DNA from: Buxus sempervirens
Taxonomy: Eukaryota > Streptophyta > Magnoliopsida > Buxales > Buxaceae
Assembly: GCA_947561395.2 (NCBI GenBank)
Contig: OX387183.1
Span: 29,748,853-29,812,852, forward strand
DNA: 64,000 bases
Direction: 5' to 3'
This document shows positions 22,646-34,095 of the stretch, one piece after another. The stretch's first letter is position 1; each line of letters begins with the position of its first letter. The position numbers and the translations under genes are program-made. Below the pieces are notes generated by a model. That model was not told the origin of the DNA. It made no database searches and saw nothing but the letters and a program-made list of their open reading frames with translations.

Positions 22646-23694
22646 CCAAAACAGCAGCTCATATCCGGGGTTGGCTTATTTTTGGCTGTCTTGAGCTTGC
22701 TCCTCCCACCTCTTCCCACCTGCACATCAACTCCTTTTGCCCTCCATAACCCTTCTACTCCATCCCAAGGCCATTAAACCCATGGTTTTCTTCTTCCTCT
22801 CCACTTTCCTATGGAGACAAAGAGAGTTTGCTGCTGTTGGTACTGCAAAGGAGGAAGCTGTAGCCACTGTCCCACCTCCAGGAGGTTTTTCCACATTGCC
22901 TAAGCATCTAAAGATCATCAGGTGAGGTTCCTAGACATGTTCCATTTAACATATATTAAAAGTAGAATTTTCTGCTGTTTTTTCATGTTCCCTCCTCTGT
23001 CACTTGCATGAGTGCACTTTCATGGTGGTTTAACCATGCATTTTTTATCCTCCTCATGGCACGAAGTCACCCTCATTAAGAAGTCCACGTAGGCCTTCCT
23101 TAAAAGTCATAAGAATTCAGTCTTTGCATGCTTTAGTGTTCATACATAGCTGCTTGAGTCCGTTGTTAGGAAGCTCTAAGGAGGGAGCATGTTCCCTCCC
23201 TTATTTACAATCAAATGTACCCCCATAAATCCCCCTCCTCTTTCCTTTCTCTAAAGATTTTGTGATGAGCCATAAGCCTAGGCTTAAGCCTAGCTGGATA
23301 TCCCTTCCTTGCTTAGATTTCTTGCTAACTTTTACATGTGATGCATGAGAGTATGGGTATGCATTTCTGTATGTGGAATGTGTTTCCTTTTCTTGATTAT
23401 CTTGATATGTTGTTACTATGGGGAGTCATGCATGCGGTGGTGAGAGTCTGAAGACCAGATGGGGATACTTAGGTCCCCATTTCAAATGGCTAGCTGGACC
23501 CAAGATGGCAAGGAGGGCAGCAAGTCCCCCCATTTGCTGTGCTGAAAAATCCAAGAAGGAGAAGCCAAATGTGGCTTCTCCCAAAACCTGAATCTACGTG
23601 GGCCCACCCAGAGGCCCACGGTATCTCAGAAACCCCCTGGGAACCCCCTGGAATCAATCCCAAAGAGCAGAACACCCGAAATGGCCATTTCAGT

Positions 23695-23843
23695 GTGATC
23701 CGGCAACTCAGGCCGGATCACCTGTGGCCTAGGTGTATCCGGCAACAAAGGCCGGATAACCTATGGCCCCTGTGTATTCGGCTACTCAGGCCGGATCACT
23801 TACAGACCCTGTGTATCCGGCCTGAGTTGCCGGATACACACAG
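23695..23843 (+). repeat. Distal hairpin cassette of L6 (GATCCGGC/GTATCCGGC type)
   Basis: Four hairpins in tandem, each with a stem of about 8-12 bp around GTATCCGGC...GCCGGATAC and loops such as CTGAGTT or AACAAAG. Spacing is about 40 bp. This lies downstream of the TATA box and splice donor, in the transcribed R/U5 part. The motif matches the proximal cassette of the same LTR. Confidence 0.85.
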
Positions 23844-25819
23844 AAATGTATTTTTTGTATATTGTGATGCCTTGCCGAATTTCGGGGATGATTTTTACTA
23901 AAACCAGTTGAACCAACAGGGTTTCCGGGCCACCCGGAAACCCAACTTGGGACTTGGACCAACCGGTCCAACTTGGCTCACTAGTGGGCCTTCCAACGGG
24001 GCCCACCAAGCCCAAATAAACACCAAAGCATGCCATTAAACAACTCAAGTAAAATGAACCATGTGAACCGGGCGGGCCAAACCCAATGCGGCCCACCCGT
24101 GCCTTGGATATGTGAATGGATGTGTGAATTGCCTGGTTTGGCCAAAACCAAGGGCTAGGGCCTGTCGGGCCCGCCAAAGCCCGCTAACCGAACCAAGTTA
24201 GGGTGCAAGCCCTAAGCTTCAAAGATCTGGGCTTTCGAGCTAAGAACTGGGCTACGGGCCCCAAGCCCAATGTCCAACCCAACTGGATAAACTTAAATGA
24301 GATCATATAAAACTACTTGGCCACCATGCGGGCCCACCTAACCTAAGCCCAAAGGGCCTCCTAGGTTAGAAAGAGGCCCATCAGGGGCGCATGGGCTCAC
24401 CTAAGCCCGCCAAGGATGCTGTGGGCCTTCCAACGGGGCCCACCCAATCAGACTCAAATAACTTAAGTTAAGCAAAGATAAAATCAACTAAAGGGACCCA
24501 CACCACTCAGGTGATCCCGCCAAGACCTAACTTAAATGCTTGCTGGATTAGGAATCGGGTGAGAACCAAGTAGAGAAAGTTGACTCAAATCAGGGAACCC
24601 ACGGGACCCGTCATCCGACGGGGTGGACTGGGGTGTCTACGGACTTCCCCGGACCGCAACCGAGAACCAAACTTAGAATCTCAAGCCGCAGACCAAAAAG
24701 CCCTAAATAGACAAGATTAGGCACCCAGGTGTCCGCATGCACCCCATCAGGCGGTGGCGACTCCGAATCACCCCGTGCCGCGTTTCCCACGCGCGCACAC
24801 ATACCTTAAGGTTGAAATCCTCTTTGGAGGTGTGTTTGAGGCTCCTCGGGGCACCACAACTCCTAGACAGCATTTCCTCCTCTTGAAATGATCTCCAAGC
24901 TCCTCTCCAAGTGATGGAAGTGAAGAAGAATGATAGGGAAAGGGCTTTAGAGGGGTTAGATGTGAGTTTGGGGTGTTTTAGAAGGGTTGAGGGGGTAGAG
25001 AGGAGAGGTACGAGTAGGGTGGGGTGGGGGGAAAATTCGGGTAGCAGCAACCCCAAGCCAAATGGTTGGGGTTGCTATTCGGTTATGCCATTGGTTGTTT
25101 GTAACCGAAATTAAATTTCGGTTACTTTTGGACTCAATTAGTAATTAATTTTTGTCAGGTACGGATTCAGACAATCTGTCGGGCAATTTTTGATTTCGTT
25201 TTATGAATCGAAATTTTTTTGGTTATACACGAAATTTATTTTCGGTCATTCTGCTAATATTTTTTATATTTGCAGATTGCCCCCTGGATTTGACCGATTT
25301 GACCGATTTGACATTGAGATATTCGCAGATAGTCCCTACGCAATTTTGGATTAAACTCTGAGATATTTTGCAGATTTTGGATATTTACGGATTGCCCCTT
25401 GAGATATTTTTCTGCGTTTCTTGCCACGTGTGCAGTTTTCGACATTGCTACCCGGAAACTTCAACTGATCATATATTCTCCATCTGGACTCCGATTTGAG
25501 CAAACTTAGTTGCGTTAGAATCGTATCGGAGCACTCTATCCAATGACATAGGGCTGAGCACTTGATTCGGGGTTTAGCAGAAAGTCAACTTTCGGCTCCC
25601 CCTCAAGTTTGATCGGCCCATAGATCCTTCATCCGGACTCCGATTCCAGCAAACTCAGTTGCGTTGAGACCGTGTCGAGATTCTCTACTCATTGAGATAA
25701 ATCAAGGTGGCCAATTTTCACTTGATCAAAAAGTCAACTTTTCACCCCTTAGGGTTTGACTTTCTGCCCAGGGTTTGCATTTTCGGCTCTTCCGGGAGCG
25801 CAAAAATGAGGTGCTTACA

Positions 25820-26734
25820 GGGAGACTGTACAAGAAGTCATACAATGACTCTCTACTGCTATGTGTCAAGGAAAGTGAAGCACAGAAACTGATTGAGGAA
25901 GTCCACGGAGGATTGTGCAGTGCACACATGAATGGGCATATGCTAGCAAGGAAAATTCTAAGAATGGGTTATTACTGGATGACCATGGAGGCGGACTGCT
26001 ACGCTCACGTCAGGAAGTGCCAGTTGTGCCAGATTTATGCAGACAACTTCCATGCACCACCAAATACGTTGTATTCCATGACGTCTCCTTGGCCATTTGC
26101 CATCTGGGGGATTGACATGATAGGCCAGGTTCATCCAAAGGCTTCAAACGGGCATCGGTTCATCTTAGTGGCAATTGACTATTTTACCAAGTGGGTAGAG
26201 GCCATGTCCTTCGTGGATGTGAAGAAATCTCACGTGCTCAGGTTCGTCAGAACTAATATAGTCTGTCACTACGGAGTGCCAGAAGCTATCATCACTAATA
26301 ATGTGAAGAATCTAAATAATAAGGACATGGAAAAGATGTGTGAAGATCTGAAGATCAGACATCTGAACTCCACGGCGTACCGGCCCAAGATGAATGGGGT
26401 AGTAGAGGCCGCCAACAAGAATCTGAAGAGGATACTCGAGAAGATGGTGGTTACCTACAGAGACTGGCATGAGAAGTTGCCTTATGCGTTGCACGCCTAT
26501 CAAACGTCGATCAGAACATCGATTGGGGCAACCCCGTTCTCCTTGGCATATGGAATGGAAGTAGTCCTCCCCGTGGAAGCACAAATTCCGTCACTCAGGA
26601 TTCTGAAGGAAGCTGAGGTCAATGACGTGGAATGGGAGGAAGCCAGATTTGACCAGTTACAATTGCTTAATGAAAAAAGGATCAAGGCTCTGTGTATTGG
26701 CCAACTCTATCAACAGATAGTGGCATGAGCCTAT
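25820..26734 (+). pseudogene. Element A integrase, zinc-finger and catalytic core
   Basis: After L5 the frame gives RLYKKSYNDSLLLC, an HHCC zinc-binding region (HGG...HMNGH...CYAHVRKCQLCQ), then the core: GIDMIG with the first catalytic Asp, ...IITNNVKNLNN where the second Asp is expected, and MNGVVEAANKNLK with the Glu. Element C keeps ITDNAKN, so the second catalytic Asp is lost in A (codon 26297-26299 is AAT). The frame ends in TGA at 26726-26728 where C has CGA. L7 then interrupts at 26735, and the C-terminal domain lies at 35475-35701. The enzyme would insert cDNA into the genome, but this copy should be inactive. Confidence 0.88.
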
Positions 26735-27304
26735 TATAAGCACCTCATTTTTGCACTCCCAGAAGAGCCGGAAATGTAAACTCTAGACAGAAAGTCAAAC
26801 CCTGAGGGGGCGAAAATTAACTTTTTGATCGAGGGAAAATTGGCCACCTTGCTTTATCTCAATAGATAGAGAATCCCGACACGGTTCCAACGCAACTGAG
26901 TTTTCTGGAACCGGAGTCCGGATGAAGGTTCTATGGGTCGGTCAAACTTAAAGGGGAGCCGAAAGTTGACTTTCACCAAACTCCAAACCGGGTGCTTAGC
27001 CCTATGTCATTGGATAGAGGGCTCCGATATGGTTCTAACGCAACTGAGTTTGTTAGAATTGGAGTCCGGATGAGGGAGATATGAGCTATTGAAGTTTCCA
27101 GCAGCAATGTCAGAAACTGCACATGTGGCAAGAAACGCAGGAAAATATCTCAAGGAGCAATCTGTAAATATCCAAAATCTGCCAAATATCTCAGGGATTA
27201 AACCAAAATCGCGCAGGGGCTATCTGCGAATATTTCAATGTCAAATAAGGTCAAATCGGTCAAATTCAGGGAGCACTCTATAAATATAAAAAATATTAGC
27301 AGAA

Positions 27305-27550
27305 TGACTGAAAATAAATTTCAGTTATACACAAACTGTGTATAACCGAAATATATTTTCGGTTCATAAAGTGAAATCGAATATCGCCCGATAAATTGTT
27401 TTAATCCGTACCTGACAAAAATTAATTGCCAATCGAGTGCGAAAGTAACCGAAATGTTATTTCGGTTACAAGCAAATCCTGTATAACCGAAATTAATTTT
27501 TAGTTATACTGGAAAATCTGTGTAATTGAAAATTAATTCCGGTTATCCCT
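27305..27550 (+). repeat. Proximal hairpin cassette of L7 (ACCGAAAT type)
   Basis: Five or six imperfect inverted repeats such as ATAACCGAAATA...TTTTCGGTT precede the TATA box at 27560. The distal cassette at 28615-28765 carries the same motif (GACCGAAACT...TTTCGGTTAG). L5 has this type on both sides as well; other LTRs have unrelated motifs here. Confidence 0.82.
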
Positions 27551-28614
27551 TTTTCTGGCTATAAATAGGGACTCTAGCCATTTGGTTGGGGGTTGGTTGC
27601 TTGCCGAATTTTGGCTCCTCCTTGCCTTGCTCGTCCCTCTCTTCTCTAACTTCTCCACCTTTCCAAAGCCCCTAAAACCCTAGCCCAACCCCTCCCAAGC
27701 CCCTTACCCACCATTCTTCCTCATTTCTACCACTTGGAGGAGATCTTGGTGGACTTGCTGGAGTTGAGAGGAAGCTCAAGCTGTTGTGGAGCCTTCAAGT
27801 GGGTTCAAACACCATCCAAGGAGAGCTTCGACTGTAAGGTATGGCTCCCCACTAGGTTTTATTCATCATATCTAAATTTAAGCTCATTTGGAGCAAGTTG
27901 ATATTCAAGCATGCTAGGATATGATTTGTTGCTCACCATGTACGTTCCCTCACTCCCCATCATCTTCTTCATGGCTTTACGGTTCAATACCCTTCTATGG
28001 TAAGAGAAGATGGTACCGGTAGTTCCAAGAGGGTCTAGGGAATGGTTTGGTTGGCTCAAGGTGGTTGTTACAACACCATAGTGCCACTGTTGTGAGGGTT
28101 CTCCTTATTGTTTTGTTTCTCACGATAAGAGGAGAATTTTCCTCCCTCTTGAATCCTAATGTAACCCAGGCATAAGCCCCCCTCTTCTTCCTTTCTTTAG
28201 ATATCACCATCTTTTAGGTTTCATAAGTACCATTGTTTGCATGTATTTTCCATGAGGTTTCCATCTTTTTTAGTCCCTGTTTGAGGCCATGAAAGGCATG
28301 AGAAGCATGCCTAGGTAAGTCATATTGTGTGATTTTTGTGTGATATTTGTCCGCATGAGAGCATGTTAGTTAGTTTTGGAGCAAAGGAAAAATAAACCAG
28401 GGATACTCAGACCCCTGGTTAGCCCTTGCTTTGATTGGAAAGGCAAAGGGGATTGAACCCCTTTGATCCCCCTAGTGTTTGGTCTTGAAAGCCCCAAAGA
28501 GATGAGCCAAATGGCCCTCATTCGCACCCTTGTGGGCCCACAGGAGCCTCATGCATGCTCACAAATGTCCTAGACTGGCTTCCTGCTAAAAAAATGCAAA
28601 AAAATCAATTTCGT

Positions 28615-28765
28615 CAGGTTAACCGAAAACTCAGATCGGTTACAAGGGCTTTCTGGCTTGACCGAAACTCAGTTTCGGTTAGATTAGAAAGACAGTGTAA
28701 CCAAAATGTATTTTTGGTTATGCTGCAGGTTATGTTCGACCGAAAGTGGATTTTGGTTGCTTCTG
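28615..28765 (+). repeat. Distal hairpin cassette of L7 (ACCGAAAT type)
   Basis: Four short inverted repeats with AACCGAAA/GACCGAAA and TTTCGGTT arms lie downstream of the splice donor, in the presumed transcribed leader. The arms can pair with those of the proximal cassette as well as with themselves. Confidence 0.8.
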
Positions 28766-29443
28766 AAATTCTCCAAAGGCTTAATTTTGCATGCTTGCTA
28801 ATTTGCTTCGTTATTTGAACCAAACCGGTTGAACTAGTGGGTTTCCGGGCCAACCGGAAACCCAAAATGGTACACGGGCCTTCGAGCCCACTTGATTCCT
28901 TTATGAGCCTTCCAATGAGGCCCACCCAGTCCGAGATCACCTTTGTACATTAAACGAGATAATTAAAATGAACTAATTGGGCCAAACCCTTTGAGGCCCA
29001 CCAAAGCCCAATAAAAATGAAGCATGATGGCTAGTGTAAGCATGGTTTGGCCGTGACCTCGGGTGCGGGCCTATCGGGCCCACTAAGCCCATAAACCTAA
29101 CTGGGTAGGGTACAATACCCTGACCCATCGAACCATGGACCACTCGGTCCAAGCCTAGGCTAACGGGCCCCAAGCCCACGGTCTAGCCCCCTTTTGGCGA
29201 ATTTAAAGAAGAAAAATTCGAATAAATCATTGGCAACCCCTGTGGGCCCACCTAATGGGCCCACAAACAAATTCGGGCCCACCCTTGCATACAAATCACT
29301 TTAAATTCAACTTGAACCTTAAAAAGTAAAACCAATTGAACTCACCAAGGCCCAAAGGGCCTCCCAGGCTTAGATGGAGGCCCACAAAGGGGCATACGGG
29401 CTTGAATAAACCCACCAAGGAGATCCGTGGACCTTCCAACGGG

Positions 29444-29576
29444 AGTGGGCATCGTCTACAGCCCCCGCTGTAAACAGCCCCTCACATGTATGGTGTGGGG
29501 CCCCCCAAATGAATGGTGGGGCCCACACGGAATGTGAGGGGCTGTTTACAGCCCCCGCTGTAGAGGATGAACGCTC
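29444..29576. mobile_element. 133-bp MITE, Mutator-like by duplication length
   Basis: Inverted ends of about 44 bp share CTACAGC, CGCTGTAAACAGCCCCTCACA and related sequence, closing a short loop around 29500. The flanks are a perfect 10-bp duplication TTCCAACGGG (29434-29443 and 29577-29586). A duplication of 9-10 bp suggests a Mutator-like origin. The insertion lies exactly in the second GGGCCTTCCAACGGGGCCC motif of L7. No coding capacity. Confidence 0.82.
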
Positions 29577-31738
29577 TTCCAACGGGGTCCACCCAATCAG
29601 ACCCGGTTCGCTTTAAATAAACAAGATAAAATCAAGTAAAAGGGCCCACACCATTCAGGTGGTCCCGCCAGACTTAACCAAGGTTGCATGCTGGATCAGG
29701 AATCTGGTGAGAAAACCAGAGTTGACTCAAACCAGGGAACCCACTGTGCGCATGGTCGCACGGGTAAAAATGGGAATTTGGAGTCGCCACCGCCTGATGG
29801 GGTGCAGGCGGACACCTGTGTGCCTATGTTTGTCTATTTAAGGCTTGGTCTGCGGCTTAGAGATTCTATGTAAGTTCTTGGTTGTGGTCTAGGGAAGTCC
29901 GTAGACACTCCAGTCCACCCAGTCAAATGACAGGTCCCATGGTTTTCCTGGTTTGAGTCAACTCTGGTCTACTCACCCGATTCCTATTCCAGCATGCACT
30001 TTGGTTTAAGTCTGGCGGGACCGCCAAAGTGGTGTGGGTCCCTTTGCTTGATTTTATTTTCTTAGTTTAGAATGATCTGAGTCGGATTGGGCGGGCCCCA
30101 TTGGAAGGCCCTCGGATTCCTTGGTAGGCTTGGTTGAGCCCACGTGTCCCCTGGTGGGCCTCGGTCTAGCCTGAGAGGCCCTGTGGACTTGGTTCAAATG
30201 AATTGATTTTATTTAATGGTTCAGATTGAAAGGTTTAAGTGATTTCTATGCACAAGTGAGCCAAGGCTGCTTTGTGGGCCCTTGAGTGGGCCATACAGTT
30301 GGTTGCCAAATGATTTAAGTTTATCTTGCTTAATTTGTGCCAAAACGGGCCAGGCCTTGGGCTTGGGGCCCTTTACCTGGGCTTGGGCTTGAAAGCCCAA
30401 GACTTCATGAGTTAGGGTTTGGGAACCCTAACCTTGGTTGGGTTCAATGGGCTTAATGGGCCCGACAAGCCCTGCCTGTGGTCTCGGCCAAACCAATCCT
30501 AATCTAAGCCTTCATGCTTCAAAATTGGGCTTTGGGGGCCTCAATTTGTTTGGCCCACTTAATTCATTGATTTACTGGTTTAAAGCAAAGTGACTTGGTC
30601 AGGCTTGGTGGGCCCCGTTGGAAGGCCCACTAGAAATCAAGTTAGACCGGGTTGGTCTCAGTCCCATTTTGGGTTTCCGGTTGACCCGGAAACCCTATTG
30701 GCTCACTTGGTTCATTTAAAAAGGATTGCAAAATGGGTTAAGGGGCTAGAAACCAAAAAAAGAAGCCTTTGTAATGTAGTTGACCTGGGTTGTTGGCTAC
30801 ACACAGAAGTACTTGTAGCCGACCTAAGTTGTCGGCTACATACAACAACATTCTGATCCGACCTGAGTTGTTGGATCAGTTAGAAAATGCCATTTTTTGG
30901 GTTTCAGCAATGGGCTTGGGTTTCTGGACTTCTTGAGATGTTCCAGTAGCTGTGTGGGCCCACATTGGTTCAGAGAGTGGGGGGAGCACCCCATTTATTC
31001 TATTCTTGGTGGGTTCTACAGCAAGACAAAGGGGAAGGCATAGGGTTTATCCCTCTCTTCCCAAGATTTCTCCAGCAGTAAGGTAGGGGGGCTTGAGTGC
31101 CCCTACCTCGGTCTTTCACCCTTTACAAAACAGTAAATGAATAGGCAAGGAAAACCATGAATCAAGCCTCAAATGTATGCTTTTCTACCCTTTGTGTGCA
31201 TGGGCTATGGGGTGCATGTGAGTGAGCATGCTTGGTGTGTGAACAAGTGCTATAAATATACGTATAAAACCATCAAACAAAATAGCATTCTTTGCATAAC
31301 AGGGACAACAGCAAAATTGGGGGTTTTACTCATGTGAAAAAGTGGGGGAGGCAACCATGCATGGAGAGAGCATAAGCTCAAGGTTCAAACCACACAAGGC
31401 ATGCTATATCAGGTCAAACAAGCATGCCATACAACTCAAACCTATTTAGAGAAGGGAAAGGGGGGATTAAATTGGGATACATTAGATGATAATGCTAGGG
31501 GAACATGCTCCCCCACAAATAATTCAAACAAAGCTCAAAATAGCAACTTAATGGAACTAAAAATGAGATGGGCTCTCTCCCACATCCTCATGGAACCAAA
31601 CGTGGGGTCTCTCTTACCCTTAGAGACCTCCACATTACCAAAAGAGAGAAGAAAAGGCATGCAAATGGACATCCATACCAGATTTATGCTAGGGAAAAGA
31701 CAATATTAGAAAACTCTTCAGAAAAATCTCATTATAAT

Positions 31739-34095
31739 TGTGCGCACCTAAAACCTGGATCCTAGATCGCACACCGGGCGCACTTTCTGGTGCGTGCCTC
31801 GGGACTTTCGGAGTCGCCACTGCCTGAGAGTGCAGGCAGACACGGTTTTGCCCTAACCGGGTCTAAGTCTGGTCTGCGGCTTTTTCAGAGTCCTCGGTTA
31901 CGTCCGGGGAAGCCCTAAGACACCCCGGCCCGCCCCGTCGGTTCGACGGGTCCCTCGGGTCTCCCTGGTTTTTTGAGTCAAGCTCACCCTTCCTAGACCA
32001 GCATGCTGCTTTATTTGGTTTGGTGGGGCCCTCTGAAGGTGTGGGTCCCTTTTATTTTGATTTTATCTTTTTTTTTTAATTTTATCTAAGTGAAATGGGT
32101 CGGACCCGGGTCCCGTTGGAAGACCCGTGGGCTGCTGTGGTTGGGCCTTGGGCCCAATTGGGTTATTGGGTAACCCATTTGGTTATTTTATTAAGTTTTA
32201 TGTATTTACAATTTTAGTTTGGGCTTGGTGGGCTTGGAATGGGCCCATTAGCCTGAGTCAATTGGCCTTGGGCCCGTTTTATTGAGAACGGGCCGGGTTT
32301 GGGCCGGTCTAAGATGGGCCCCACAAGTGGGCCCAGGGGAATCTTGGTGGGCCCATCTAGGCCCATAGTCTTTTTATTGGGCTCAAAATAGCCCAAATTG
32401 TCTAAAAGGCCGATTCAAGCCGATTCAGGTCGAATCAGGTTCAACCGGGCCAAAGAAATTAATTTTTAAGTCATTTTTCTAATCTGACCGTACTCTTAGT
32501 GCGGTTTGGTCATAACCGTTCTGTATGTGCGGTTGCTGCTCAGTTTCACTAGTTTACACCGATTTTGATCTGGATCAGTTTGGTGACTTTTCTGGAACTT
32601 CTGGCAACCTCCGCCGGGCTTCTGCTTTCCTTCCAGGTTTTACATTTTCTTCATTTGGCTTATAAAGCCATTTCTTCTCTTTTCACTTTCTTTGGAGTCA
32701 TGGGCTTCCTTCTTCTTTTTGTTTGCTCAAACAACCACAGCCATCATTCAAGAGGAAAAGGGGAATTTACAGGGATATAATTGCTTTTAAAGAAAGGTGA
32801 AAGAAAAGAGACTAGTTGAATAGACTTGAGAACATTTTTCTTCTTTTTAAGGCAATCTCTTCCCATCCTTTTTTATGAAATCTCCACCTTGAATTGGAAC
32901 TCTTTGAGATACTCAACAAATCAACAAGCAGGTTAAATGTAATAAAAAGAAATTTATAAAAAGAAAAAGTGTAGATAAAAATACTTACAAGAGGTCCTTT
33001 TGCTTATTTTGTTGTTATGATTCTTCCAATCAAATTGGGCAGCGCTTCCGCGTCTCTATTGATTTCTTGAGCTGATTTTGGCAGGGGTTTTAGGGGTTCC
33101 TTTGTCAAAATAGTAGAAGGAGAGGGTTTAGCCAAGGTTTAAGCAAGGTAGGGGTATTTTAGGGATTTGAGGTTAGGCATTGAGAGAGACAGGGTGTGGG
33201 CAGAGTTTCGGATGGGCAAAGAACAGGGAAAGGGTGTGGGGACCGAGAGGGGCCAGCTTGCTCCAAATGGGGGGCTGGCCCTCTATTTATAGGCAAAAAA
33301 GTGCCAGAACCGTACTTGAAGTGCAGTTGTGACAAAATTGCACTAAAAAAATCAAAAACCGCACTTTAAGTGCGGTTCGCATTCAACACGTGCAAATCTG
33401 CGCGAATCTGCCAGCTGTCGTCGTACAGGACACGCGTCCACCTTCTAGAAGATCGAACCGTATCTGAAGTGCAGTTCGGATCAAACCGTACTTCAAGTGC
33501 GGTTTCGCACGTTTTTTAAATGCCGGATTTCAAACAGTTTATGAAATTTGATTTTTAATAAAGATTTTATTCGATTTTATTATTATTTTATTATAAAATC
33601 CGAGATTCTTTATAATTATATTATTAAAATATTCAAAATATCTAAAATTATATTATTAAAATATTAGTATATGATTATTTTATTTATTTGTTCATTTATT
33701 TTGCTTTATTCTGCTGTTTTTGCCGCACGGGCTGTTTTCTTGAAATTTCAACTGCTCATAATTTCTTTGTTTGGTGTCCGATTTGAGCAAACTTAATGTC
33801 GTTGGAATCAGCTTGGAACTAGCTATCTATTGAGATCAATTTTGGCAGTTGGATTGGGGCCGAGCAAAAAGTCAACTTTTTGCTTTCTGGAAGTTTGACC
33901 GGGCCATATTTTTCTCACCTGGATTCCGATTCCAGCAAACTCAGTTGCGTTAGAACCGTGTCTAAATGCTCTTTTCAATGATATAAAGTTTGATGGCCAA
34001 ATTTCCTTAATTGGAAAAGTCAATTTTTTGACCCCCTTAGGGTTTTGACTTTTCATTTTCCTTCATTTTAGGGGTGCAAAAATCAGGTGCTAACA
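31739..34095 (-). mobile_element. L9: solo LTR, reverse, nested in L8 (short subfamily)
   Basis: Begins TGTGCGCACC and ends GGTGCTAACA (LTR start TGTTAGCACC). The flanks are a perfect 5-bp duplication ATAAT (31734-31738 and 34096-34100). At 2,357 bp it is shorter than most LTRs here and closest to L14, the LTR of element C. It has inverted TATAAATA at 33284-33291, a strong donor GTAAGTAT (inverted, near 32980-32988), proximal ACCGCACTT...AAGTGCGGT hairpins at 33305-33520 and distal ones at 32490-32545. It is the fourth nesting level: A > L7 > L8 > L9. Confidence 0.93.
33305..33520 (-). repeat. Proximal hairpin cassette of L9 (ACCGCACTT type)
   Basis: Four imperfect palindromes such as ACCGCACTTTAAGTGCGGT and AACCGTACTTCAAGTGCGG lie on the U3 side. 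The distal cassette at 32490-32545 reads GACCGTACTCTTAGTGCGGT, the same type. L14 also has this type (50990-51110). Confidence 0.85.

Larger units (their letters stand above)
20403..24799 (+). mobile_element. L6: solo LTR (+) nested in L5
   Basis: Starts TGTAAGCACC and ends GCGCGCACA, with a perfect 5-bp duplication CATAC (20398-20402 and 24800-24804). Removing the Athila-like insertion at 21015-22438 leaves about 2.97 kb. It has the W-box palindrome at ~20458-20495, a G-box at 20799, GTATCCGG...CCGGATAC hairpins on both sides of the promoter, TATAAATA at 22638-22645 and donor CAG|GTGAG at 22919-22926. GGGCCTTCCAACGGGGCCC occurs near 23984 and 24422. No coding domain. Confidence 0.93.
18233..25819 (-). 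mobile_element. L5: solo LTR, reverse, inside A; itself split by L6
   Basis: Begins TGTGCGCACG and ends GGTGCTTACA. The integrase reading YSGG...RLYKKSY is interrupted here and compares continuously with element C. Flanks share GGGA (GGGGA on the left, GGGAG on the right), a slightly eroded 5-bp duplication. Without L6 its length is about 3.2 kb. Hairpins of the ACCGAAATT...AATTTCGGT type lie on both sides of the promoter region (25080-25260 proximal, 19208-19310 distal). The splice-donor position (inverted CTTAAG|GTATG) is where L6 inserted. Confidence 0.9.

Noticed and set aside
22727-22925. Short ORF between TATA box and donor of L6
   Set aside because: Equivalent leaders in L7 and L10 do not keep the frame or the residues.
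20950-23843. CRISPR-like array (short palindromic repeats with spacers)
   Set aside because: Repeats are imperfect, spacers are not unique sequences of constant length, no cas genes are present and the DNA is plant nuclear.
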